6,068 bases of DNA, taken from Euryarchaeota archaeon UBA106. Its GTDB lineage: Archaea; Thermoplasmatota; Poseidoniia; Poseidoniales; Thalassarchaeaceae. The position numbers were made by a program, and so were the translations under genes. Each line of letters starts with the position of its first letter. Position 1 is the stretch's first letter. Shown here piece after piece: positions 1 to 5,624 of this stretch. The DNA lies in the NCBI GenBank assembly GCA_002502365.1, contig DAOJ01000027.1:1179-7246 (forward strand), written 5' to 3'. Under the pieces are notes generated by a model that saw only the letters and a list, made by a program, of their open reading frames with translations, ran no database searches and was not told the origin of the DNA.

Positions 1-221
1 CCTAGAGGAAGAATTAACTCACGAAATCGCCACACTCCTGATCTGTCAAGCGGGTTCTTTGATGACATCCTTGCGTCCAGAATTTCACGGGTTAATTCGC
101 ACTTAGAGAGGTCTTGTATTACATCCAATGTTCCTGAGCAATCACATCGATAGCGCAACTCGAGGCCTGGATAATTCTCTCCGCATCGAACGCAGGAAAG
201 GTGCCAGGAGACTTCGTCCAC
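1..221 (-). CDS. thrC: Threonine synthase, N-terminal part (runs off left edge)
   Basis: Threonine synthase is a cytosolic PLP enzyme that converts O-phosphohomoserine to threonine and phosphate, the last step of threonine synthesis. Only the first 73 codons are here. The reading shows a zinc-ribbon-like start with C10-x2-C13-G, then Y24-R-C26-D-C28, followed by a G-T-L-D-V segment (30-34), a charged helix with the sequence LTREILDARMSS (43-54), and S61-G-V-W-R-F-R-E-L-I-L-P (61-72). This order of Cys pairs, 'LDV' strand and W-R-[FY]-R-E-L-x-P motif is typical of the Bacillus/archaeal-type threonine synthase N-terminus. The PLP lysine lies outside the window. GTG at 219-221 is the only standard start in frame; an in-frame TAA lies upstream near 280. 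No Shine-Dalgarno is seen, so a leaderless or short-leader message is likely. It is divergent from the fad genes and not functionally linked in any obvious way. A related PLP enzyme with the same zinc ribbon, such as cysteate synthase, cannot be excluded. Confidence 0.8.
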   Translation of the reverse strand, partial: MDEVSWHLSCVRCGENYPGLELRYRCDCSGTLDVIQDLSKCELTREILDARMSSKNPLDRSGVWRFRELILPL

Positions 222-240
222 GCTCTGCGAGTCTGTGGCA
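202..240 (-). promoter_or_regulatory. Imperfect hairpin surrounding the thrC start codon
   Basis: An imperfect inverted repeat: TGCCA (202-206) pairs with TGGCA (236-240), AGACT (209-213) with AGTCT (230-234), and CG (215-216) with CG (228-229). That gives 12 Watson-Crick pairs interrupted by a GG/G internal loop and one bulged base. The 11-nt apical loop (217-227) contains the proposed GTG start codon of thrC (219-221). It could be an RNA structure on the thrC message or an operator, or chance, since most of it overlaps coding sequence. If transcription starts nearer than position 240 the outer stem would not be in the RNA. Confidence 0.25.
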
Positions 241-251
241 TTGATTTGGAC

Positions 252-259
252 TTTATTTT
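252..259 (-). promoter_or_regulatory. Possible TATA-like box for the leftward thrC gene
   Basis: On the minus strand this reads AAAATAAA. Its centre is about 34 nt upstream of the GTG start, so a start site about 25 nt downstream would give a very short leader of several nucleotides. This fits archaeal promoter spacing, but an AT-rich octamer in an AT-rich intergenic region is weak evidence. No bacterial -35/-10 pair of good quality was seen for this direction. Confidence 0.3.
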
Positions 260-261
260 CC

Positions 262-305
262 CACTTCGAGTGTTTTTACTTGCAACTAGTGTATTTTTTC
301 TCACT
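262..305. repeat. Four CACT/AGTG half-sites in the divergent promoter region
   Basis: CACT occurs at 262-265 and 302-305 and its reverse complement AGTG at 269-272 and 288-291. They form two inverted pairs: CACT-TCG-AGTG (262-272) and TAGTG-N10-CACTA (287-306). The second ends 4 nt before the TATA-like box of the fad unit. The arrangement could be binding sites for a regulator between the two promoters. The arms are short and the region is AT-rich, so chance remains possible; no known operator consensus was matched. Confidence 0.3.
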
Positions 306-309
306 ACGC

Positions 310-320
310 TTTTTATTATT
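310..320 (+). promoter_or_regulatory. TATA-like promoter element of the beta-oxidation unit
   Basis: The T/A-only stretch TTTTTATTATT lies with its centre about 25 nt upstream of the fadA ATG at 340. That is the distance expected between an archaeal TATA box and a transcription start at the start codon, giving a leaderless message. In agreement, the bases just before the ATG (321-339, C-rich) carry no Shine-Dalgarno sequence. A bacterial promoter was looked for: TTGCAA at 280-285 has no good -10 partner at 16-18 nt. TATA boxes cannot be proven by eye in AT-rich DNA. Confidence 0.5.
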
Positions 321-339
321 ACAACCCCCTAGCGACCAC

Positions 340-1464
340 ATGGCCGCCGTTATTGCAGGTTATTCTCGTTCCCCATTCACCCCAGCAAACAAAGGTGCAC
401 TTGCAAAAACAAGGCCCGATGACATTGCGGCCGCAGTTGTTGACAAATTATTGGAAGACACAGGTATTGAGCCGTCATTAGTTGAAGATTTGTTAGTCGG
501 TTGCGCCTTTCCAGAAGCTGAGCAAGGGTACAATCTTGCAAGAATTATTACCTTCCTAACCAAACTTCCAGAAACCGTTCCGGGAGTGACCATAAATCGC
601 TTCTGCGGTTCCTCAATGCAAGCGATTCACGAAGCAGCTGCAAAGGTAAATTCCGGTCAAGGAGATGTGTTCATCGCCGGAGGGGTTGAGAGTATGAGTA
701 GAATCCCAATGACTGGTTTCAATCCTCTCCCCAACCCTAACCTTCCCTCAGAAGCAATGACTTCGATGGGAGTTACGGCTGAAAACCTCTCCAAATTGCA
801 CAATATCGGCAGGGAGGAGCAAGAGAGTTTTGCCATTGAAAGTCATGCACGGGCATCAGCTGCTAGGGAATCTGGCTCATTTGCTGAGGAGATTGTTCCA
901 ATCGAAACCTCAGCTGGTGTTGTCGAACAAGATGGTTGTATCAGGCCCGGTACTAATTCAGAAGCTCTTGCTAGGCTTCGGCCTGCTTTCGACGCTAGCG
1001 GTACTGTGACTGCTGGCACCTCCTCGCCATTAACCGATGGGGCAGCCTTCGTGTTGGTTTGTTCTGAGGAATTCGCAACAGAGCACGGGTTGGAACCTAT
1101 GGCTCGCGTCAAGAGTATTGCTGTGACCGGTTGCGCTCCAGAAATTATGGGCATAGGACCTGTTGAAGCCAGTAAAAAGGCCCTAGGTCGTGCTGGACTT
1201 ACATTGGAAGATATCGATATTGTCGAATTAAATGAAGCATTTGCAGCCCAGTCTCTTGCTGTGATTGGTGAGCTTGGTTTGGATCATGAAAAGGTCAACT
1301 TAGACGGTGGGGCAATCGCTCTTGGGCACCCACTGGGGGCAAGTGGAGCGCGAATTACTGGTAAGGCGGCTCAATTGCTGAAGAAGAGTGGTGGAAATCA
1401 CGCTCTTGCAACTCTCTGTGTTGGCGGCGGAATGGGAATGGCAACTGTATTGGAAAAGGTCTAG
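340..1464 (+). CDS. fadA: 3-ketoacyl-CoA thiolase (acetyl-CoA acyltransferase), FadA type
   Basis: Degradative thiolase: cleaves 3-ketoacyl-CoA with CoA to acetyl-CoA and an acyl-CoA two carbons shorter, the last step of each beta-oxidation round; a soluble cytosolic enzyme. The 374-residue product is slightly shorter than the usual 385-395. The acyl-accepting cysteine is C89 in NRFCGSSMQA, the same block as in E. coli FadA. Other family signatures are GGVESMSR, N298-E-A-F, the catalytic H330 in GGAIALGHPLGASGAR and the general-base C360 in CVGGGMG. The frame is open upstream to 235, but that 35-residue extension is a hydrophobic run translated from the AT-rich promoter; homologues begin like MAAVIAGYSRSPF, so ATG 340 is chosen. 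First gene of the unit, 8 nt before fadN. No Shine-Dalgarno, so leaderless initiation is likely. A biosynthetic acetoacetyl-CoA thiolase is less likely given the neighbours and the FadA-like active-site block. Confidence 0.95.
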   Translation: MAAVIAGYSRSPFTPANKGALAKTRPDDIAAAVVDKLLEDTGIEPSLVEDLLVGCAFPEAEQGYNLARIITFLTKLPETVPGVTINRFCGSSMQAIHEAAAKVNSGQGDVFIAGGVESMSRIPMTGFNPLPNPNLPSEAMTSMGVTAENLSKLHNIGREEQESFAIESHARASAARESGSFAEEIVPIETSAGVVEQDGCIRPGTNSEALARLRPAFDASGTVTAGTSSPLTDGAAFVLVCSEEFATEHGLEPMARVKSIAVTGCAPEIMGIGPVEASKKALGRAGLTLEDIDIVELNEAFAAQSLAVIGELGLDHEKVNLDGGAIALGHPLGASGARITGKAAQLLKKSGGNHALATLCVGGGMGMATVLEKV

Positions 1465-1467
1465 GTG
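1463..1467 (+). promoter_or_regulatory. Shine-Dalgarno site for fadN
   Basis: AGGTG overlaps the fadA stop codon (TAG 1462-1464) and lies 5 nt before the GTG start at 1473. It matches the anti-Shine-Dalgarno end of 16S rRNA and supports the GTG start, for which no ATG alternative exists nearby. Confidence 0.6.
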
Positions 1468-1472
1468 TTATT

Positions 1473-3809
1473 GTGTCGAACAGTATAGAGAAAGTAGCCG
1501 TAATCGGTAGCGGTGTAATGGGTGCCGGCATCGCAGCCCATTGTGCCAACGCCGGCTGTGAGGTTCTACTACTGGACATAGTAAAGGACGAAAATAATCG
1601 GAATTCGGTTGCTCAGTCGGCTATTCAACAAATGCTGAAATCTAATCCTGAAATGTTGATGCACAAGAGAAATGTGAAGTTGATTTCAGCTGGAAATATC
1701 GAAGATGACTTGTCGAAACTTTCAGAGGTTGATTGGGTTGTTGAGGTTGTAATTGAAAATCTGGAAATTAAACGCTCTCTGTATGAAAATATGTCCAATC
1801 ACATTGGCCCTGATACAATCGTTTCATCTAACACATCTACTCTTCCTCGTTCGGCCTTAGTAGAAGGAATGTCTGAGGATATGGCTTCTAGGTTCTTGAT
1901 TACGCACTTTTTCAATCCCCCTCGATACTTGCCTTTGCTTGAGGTTGTAACAGCCGAAGAAGTGGATGATTCTTTAGTTGAAAGGATATGTTCGTTTGCA
2001 GATCAGAGACTTGGAAAGAGAGTCACAATGTGCAATGATACTCCCGGTTTTATTGGTAACAGACTTGGAGTATATTTCATTCAAAGGGCATTCAAAGCTA
2101 CACTTGACCACGGCTTGACTGTTGAACAAGCAGATGCTATGTTGGGTAGACCAATTGGAGTTCCAAAGACGGCTGTTTTTGGGCTAATGGATTTGGTTGG
2201 TATAGACCTGGTTCCACATGTTACCTCAAGTATGCTTGAACATCTCCCTTCTGACGATCCTTTCCACGACATTGCAGGTACTGGTGGTGAAATAATTGAG
2301 GCAATGATTGCTGACGGTTACACCGGCAGAAAAGGCAAGGGCGGATTCTATCGACTCAACAAGGAAGGAGGGAAGCGAGTTAAGGAAGCTCGAAATCTCT
2401 CAACAGGAGAATACTCTACGGCTAATCGAAGAGCCGCATTCAGTTCTGCCAAAATGGGTAAACAGGGTCTTTCGCGCTTGATGGATTATCCAGATGAAGG
2501 AGCTGCTTTCGTTACAGATGTGCTATTGGACACCTTGTCTTATGCGGCCCATATAGCGCCCCAAGTATGTGATGACATCTACTCAATTGATGGCGCTATG
2601 AAAGTCGGTTACAATTGGAAGAAGGGGCCGTTCGAGATGATGGACTCGATTGGTGTTAGCGATATGGTAAGGAGATTGAAAGAGGCTGGTAGAGAGGTTC
2701 CTAATTTACTCGCGAAAGCGGCTGAAAGGGGGTCTTTTTACTCCGCTGAAGATGGAGAGATTTTCCAACTCGATTTTGATGGCGGGATGGTTCAAGTTAA
2801 TCGTCCAGAATCTACTCTTGCAGTGGCTGATCTAAAGAGACGAGGAAAGCCACTGAAAAGAAATGGTTCTGCCAGTATTTGGGATATGGGTGATGATATC
2901 TTACTGGTGGAATACCACTCTAAGATGAATGCGGTTGATCCATTCATCATCGAAATGTTAGTTGACGCAGTGGATATGGTTGAATTTGGTGATTGGAAAG
3001 GAATCGTAATTGGAAACGATGGTTCAAATTTCTCGGCTGGGGCAAATTTAGGCCTAGTTCTATTCGCAGTAAATCTGGCTTCTTGGAATGAGGTTGAGGG
3101 CTTTATTTCGGCTGGGCAAGATGCCTATCAAGCCCTGAAATACTGCGAAGTTCCTGTCGTCGCAGCATCCACTGGCATGTGCCTTGGAGGTGGGGCAGAG
3201 ATACTGCTCCATTGTGATGCAATTCAGGCACATTCTGAATCATATATCGGACTTGTAGAAGTCGGTGTTGGTATAGTTCCGGCTTGGGGTGGATGCAAGG
3301 AATTGCTTGCAAGATTGAATAAATTCAACCTTGTACCTGAAGGACCTATGGGAGCTGCAATGAAGGCTTTCGAATACATCGGTACTGCAAAAGTTGCTAC
3401 ATCCGCAGAACAGGCTCGAAGCATGGGGTTCTTAGGCCCAGATGATGGAATTACCATGAATAGAGATCGGCTTCTAGCAGACGCTAAGCAAAGAGCATTA
3501 GAGATGATTGATGGCTATGAGCCACCAGAGCCGCACGCCTATGTATTGCCAGGAGATAGTGGATTTACGGCTCTGGAATTAGCGGTCAAAGACCTCGCTT
3601 TATCGGGTCAGGCAACTCCTCATGATGTGGTGGTTACTAGAGAGTTGGCGAGAATTCTAACCGGTGGAGATACCGATATTACAGAGTCATTGACAGAGGA
3701 AGATATTCTCGAAATGGAAAGGAAAGCAATAGGTTGGCTTGGTCGTCAGCCAGATACACTCGCACGCATGGAACATATGCTGAATACAGGTAAACCGTTG
3801 AGGAATTGA
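1473..3809 (+). CDS. fadN: Bifunctional 3-hydroxyacyl-CoA dehydrogenase / enoyl-CoA hydratase (dehydrogenase-first, FadN type)
   Basis: Carries out the two middle steps of beta-oxidation: hydration of trans-2-enoyl-CoA and NAD+-dependent oxidation of the L-3-hydroxyacyl-CoA. Residues 5-185 are the Rossmann domain with GSGVMGAG (12-19) and D35 ending beta-2, which indicates NAD+ preference. Active-site residues match human HAD: S122 in SSNTS, H145 in THFFNPP and E157 in LLEVV (H-E spacing of 12 as in the family). DTPGFIGNRLG (from 189) opens the first C-terminal dehydrogenase domain (to about 300, ending GRKGKGGFY); a second copy follows at about 340-430. The crotonase domain is at about 465-680: oxyanion-hole SAGANL (521-526), and catalytic glutamates E576 (GGGAE) and E596 (LVE), 20 apart as in rat hydratase E144/E164. 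Both activities should therefore be live. The domain order is the reverse of E. coli FadB/FadJ and matches Bacillus FadN (789 aa) and archaeal fusions such as the Metallosphaera crotonyl-CoA hydratase/dehydrogenase. Some annotations would label it fadB or fadJ. Starts with GTG, 8 nt after fadA. Confidence 0.95.
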   Translation: MSNSIEKVAVIGSGVMGAGIAAHCANAGCEVLLLDIVKDENNRNSVAQSAIQQMLKSNPEMLMHKRNVKLISAGNIEDDLSKLSEVDWVVEVVIENLEIKRSLYENMSNHIGPDTIVSSNTSTLPRSALVEGMSEDMASRFLITHFFNPPRYLPLLEVVTAEEVDDSLVERICSFADQRLGKRVTMCNDTPGFIGNRLGVYFIQRAFKATLDHGLTVEQADAMLGRPIGVPKTAVFGLMDLVGIDLVPHVTSSMLEHLPSDDPFHDIAGTGGEIIEAMIADGYTGRKGKGGFYRLNKEGGKRVKEARNLSTGEYSTANRRAAFSSAKMGKQGLSRLMDYPDEGAAFVTDVLLDTLSYAAHIAPQVCDDIYSIDGAMKVGYNWKKGPFEMMDSIGVSDMVRRLKEAGREVPNLLAKAAERGSFYSAEDGEIFQLDFDGGMVQVNRPESTLAVADLKRRGKPLKRNGSASIWDMGDDILLVEYHSKMNAVDPFIIEMLVDAVDMVEFGDWKGIVIGNDGSNFSAGANLGLVLFAVNLASWNEVEGFISAGQDAYQALKYCEVPVVAASTGMCLGGGAEILLHCDAIQAHSESYIGLVEVGVGIVPAWGGCKELLARLNKFNLVPEGPMGAAMKAFEYIGTAKVATSAEQARSMGFLGPDDGITMNRDRLLADAKQRALEMIDGYEPPEPHAYVLPGDSGFTALELAVKDLALSGQATPHDVVVTRELARILTGGDTDITESLTEEDILEMERKAIGWLGRQPDTLARMEHMLNTGKPLRN

Positions 3810-3814
3810 GGTGA
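3808..3814 (+). promoter_or_regulatory. Strong Shine-Dalgarno site for fadE
   Basis: GAGGTGA overlaps the fadN stop codon (TGA 3807-3809) and sits 4 nt before ATG 3819. It is complementary to seven bases of the 16S 3' end, the best ribosome site in the window, and fixes the fadE start. Confidence 0.75.
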
Positions 3815-3818
3815 GAGA

Positions 3819-5624
3819 ATGGTAGTTTGGAAACCCCCTTCGCGTGATTATGACTTCTTGTTCAATGAGGTATTCGATGCCATCGGTTCAATCGAAGGGT
3901 TAGGATATGACGACTTCGATGCTGACTTCCTTTCTATGTTGATTGATGGTTGGGGAACTCACACTAAGGAGGTATGGCTTCCAATCAATGAACTCGGAGA
4001 TAAAGAGGGATTGAGTTTCAAAGATGGAATTATCACTATGCCTAAAGAATTCAAAGAAGCGTATAGACAAGGCATCGAAGAAGGTTGGATGGCAACATCC
4101 TGTAAGCCTGAACATGGCGGCATGGGAGTTCCGATATTTTTCTCAGCGGTAACTTGGGCTGAATATGGCACCTCGGCTTGTATGGCACTGAGTGTTCTAC
4201 CTGCGCTATCAATCGGCGTTTATGAGGTTCTAACTCATCACGGAAGGCAAGACCTCGTTGACTACTTTGCAAGCAACCTAGCAACTGGCGAGTGGGCCGG
4301 AACCATGTGTCTTACAGAGCCTCACGCTGGAACTGATTTGGGAATAATTAACACAAAAGCAGAGCCGCAAGATGATGGAACTTACAGAATTACTGGAACG
4401 AAGATTTTCATTACCTACGGTGAACATGATATGACTGAAAATATTGTTCACTTGATTCTGGCTAAAGTCCCAGGCGGTCCTGAAGGCACGAAGGGGATTT
4501 CACTATTTTTGGTGCCGAAGTACCTACCCTCTGAATGGCAAGAGGGGGGGCTAGAGGGGATTTCGAGCGATCTTAATTCTGATCATAATGGAGTTACGTG
4601 CTCGGGAGCTGAAGAGAAAATGGGACTTCATGCAAGCCCGACTTGTGTGATGAATTTTGACGAAAGTGTTGGTTGGTTGGTCGGGCCTCTTCACGGAGGT
4701 ATGCCTCTAATGTTCGAGATGATGAACAGAGAAAGACTTGCAACTGGAATGATGGGGCTCGGATTAGGAGAAATCGCCTATCAGAACGCTCTTGCATGGT
4801 CAATAGAGAGAAGGCAGGGCCGAGATTTGAAGGGTATTCAGGACCCTGAGCAGACCGCTGACAATATCCTTGTTCACCCCGATGTTAGGCGTATGCTATT
4901 GGAGGCAAAAGTCAACAACGAAGGTAGTAGAGCCCTTGCTGCTTGGGCCGGAATTTTACTCGATCAGATGCATAGTGAAGATCCTGAGGTTTCTGAAGCT
5001 GCTACTGCTCTTGTCGCTTTGTTTACTCCAATTATCAAAGCCCATTTCACCGACTTGGGGTGTGAGACTGCAAGTACTTGCATGCAAGTGATGGGTGGTG
5101 CTGGATATTGTACAGAATATGGAGTTGAGCAATTCTACAGAGATGTTAGAATTTCAAAAATCTGGGAAGGAACAAACGGAATACAGGCTCTCGACCTAGC
5201 TGGTAGAAAAATCACTCAGGATTATGGGAAAAACCTCCGCCATCTCATGTGGCCTCTAACTCAATTCATAGAAGAAAATCGTGATGATCCTGAGATGGCT
5301 GAGTTCAACAAACCTCTCTATCAAGGAGTTAAGGGATTGCAACAGATTACACTGCTTATGATTGCCGAAGGAATGGCAAATCCTCACTTCCTAGCCGCTG
5401 GTGCTACCGATTATTGTCGTTACTTTGGTAACGTTCTACTCGGTTACATGTGGGCGAAAATGGCGAAGGTTTGTCTGCAGAAAAAAGGCGAGCCTTTCTA
5501 CGACGCTAAACTAGCTAGTGCTAGATTCTTTTTCAAGCGAATTTTCCCCGAAACTGTAAGTTTGGCAGCAAAGATTCAATCGGGACCCAAGGCGCTAATG
5601 GACTACCCCGTAGAGATGTTCTGA
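3819..5624 (+). CDS. fadE: Acyl-CoA dehydrogenase, large FadE/AcdH-type with extra C-terminal domain
   Basis: FAD enzyme that makes trans-2-enoyl-CoA from acyl-CoA, the first beta-oxidation step, passing electrons to electron-transfer flavoprotein. At 601 residues it belongs to the long class (Bacillus FadE, 594 aa) rather than the 380-residue class. It begins with KPPSRDYDFLFNEVFD, typical of this class. The alpha-helical N domain is followed by the beta domain with M163-C-L-T-E-P-H-A-G-T-D-L-G, the FAD/substrate signature, and K267-M-G-L-H-A-S-P-T. The C-terminal helical domain contains MMNRERL (301-307), QVMGGAGY (M425-G-G) and YRD...WEGTNGIQ, in which E450 is the expected catalytic base. 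Residues from about 475 to the end form the additional C-terminal domain of long members. Nine nt separate it from fadN and its stop overlaps the next ATG. The same family includes 3-methylmercaptopropionyl-CoA dehydrogenase (DmdC) of DMSP breakdown, so the substrate is not settled by sequence; the neighbours favour fatty acyl-CoA. No acyl-chain length can be assigned by eye. Confidence 0.93.
   Translation: MVVWKPPSRDYDFLFNEVFDAIGSIEGLGYDDFDADFLSMLIDGWGTHTKEVWLPINELGDKEGLSFKDGIITMPKEFKEAYRQGIEEGWMATSCKPEHGGMGVPIFFSAVTWAEYGTSACMALSVLPALSIGVYEVLTHHGRQDLVDYFASNLATGEWAGTMCLTEPHAGTDLGIINTKAEPQDDGTYRITGTKIFITYGEHDMTENIVHLILAKVPGGPEGTKGISLFLVPKYLPSEWQEGGLEGISSDLNSDHNGVTCSGAEEKMGLHASPTCVMNFDESVGWLVGPLHGGMPLMFEMMNRERLATGMMGLGLGEIAYQNALAWSIERRQGRDLKGIQDPEQTADNILVHPDVRRMLLEAKVNNEGSRALAAWAGILLDQMHSEDPEVSEAATALVALFTPIIKAHFTDLGCETASTCMQVMGGAGYCTEYGVEQFYRDVRISKIWEGTNGIQALDLAGRKITQDYGKNLRHLMWPLTQFIEENRDDPEMAEFNKPLYQGVKGLQQITLLMIAEGMANPHFLAAGATDYCRYFGNVLLGYMWAKMAKVCLQKKGEPFYDAKLASARFFFKRIFPETVSLAAKIQSGPKALMDYPVEMF

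Noticed and set aside
2..106. Rightward open frame at the left edge reading LEEELTHEIATLLICQAG..., which looks like the end of an upstream gene
   Set aside because: The minus-strand frame over the same bases carries a recognisable threonine synthase N-terminus with paired cysteines and the WRFREL motif, which explains the region better; the rightward frame is its shadow.
166..201. tRNA-like T-arm on the minus strand (TTCGAT loop with a 4/5-bp stem, then ...TCCA)
   Set aside because: No matching 5' acceptor strand, D-arm or anticodon arm is found upstream; the bases encode the cysteine-rich start of thrC.
119..304. Minus-strand 61-codon frame with an ATG, reading MRKNTLV...
   Set aside because: It is out of frame with the zinc-ribbon thrC reading over the same DNA and shows no family features; half of it lies in the AT-rich promoter region.
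235..339. 35-residue N-terminal extension of the thiolase with a hydrophobic, signal-like stretch
   Set aside because: Thiolases of this family start at the beta strand encoded from ATG 340; the extension would cover the TATA-like box and half-sites and is translated AT-rich promoter DNA.
4870..5091. 73-codon rightward frame inside fadE reading MFTPMLGVC...
   Set aside because: It is a shifted frame within the conserved C-terminal helical domain of the acyl-CoA dehydrogenase and has no features of its own.
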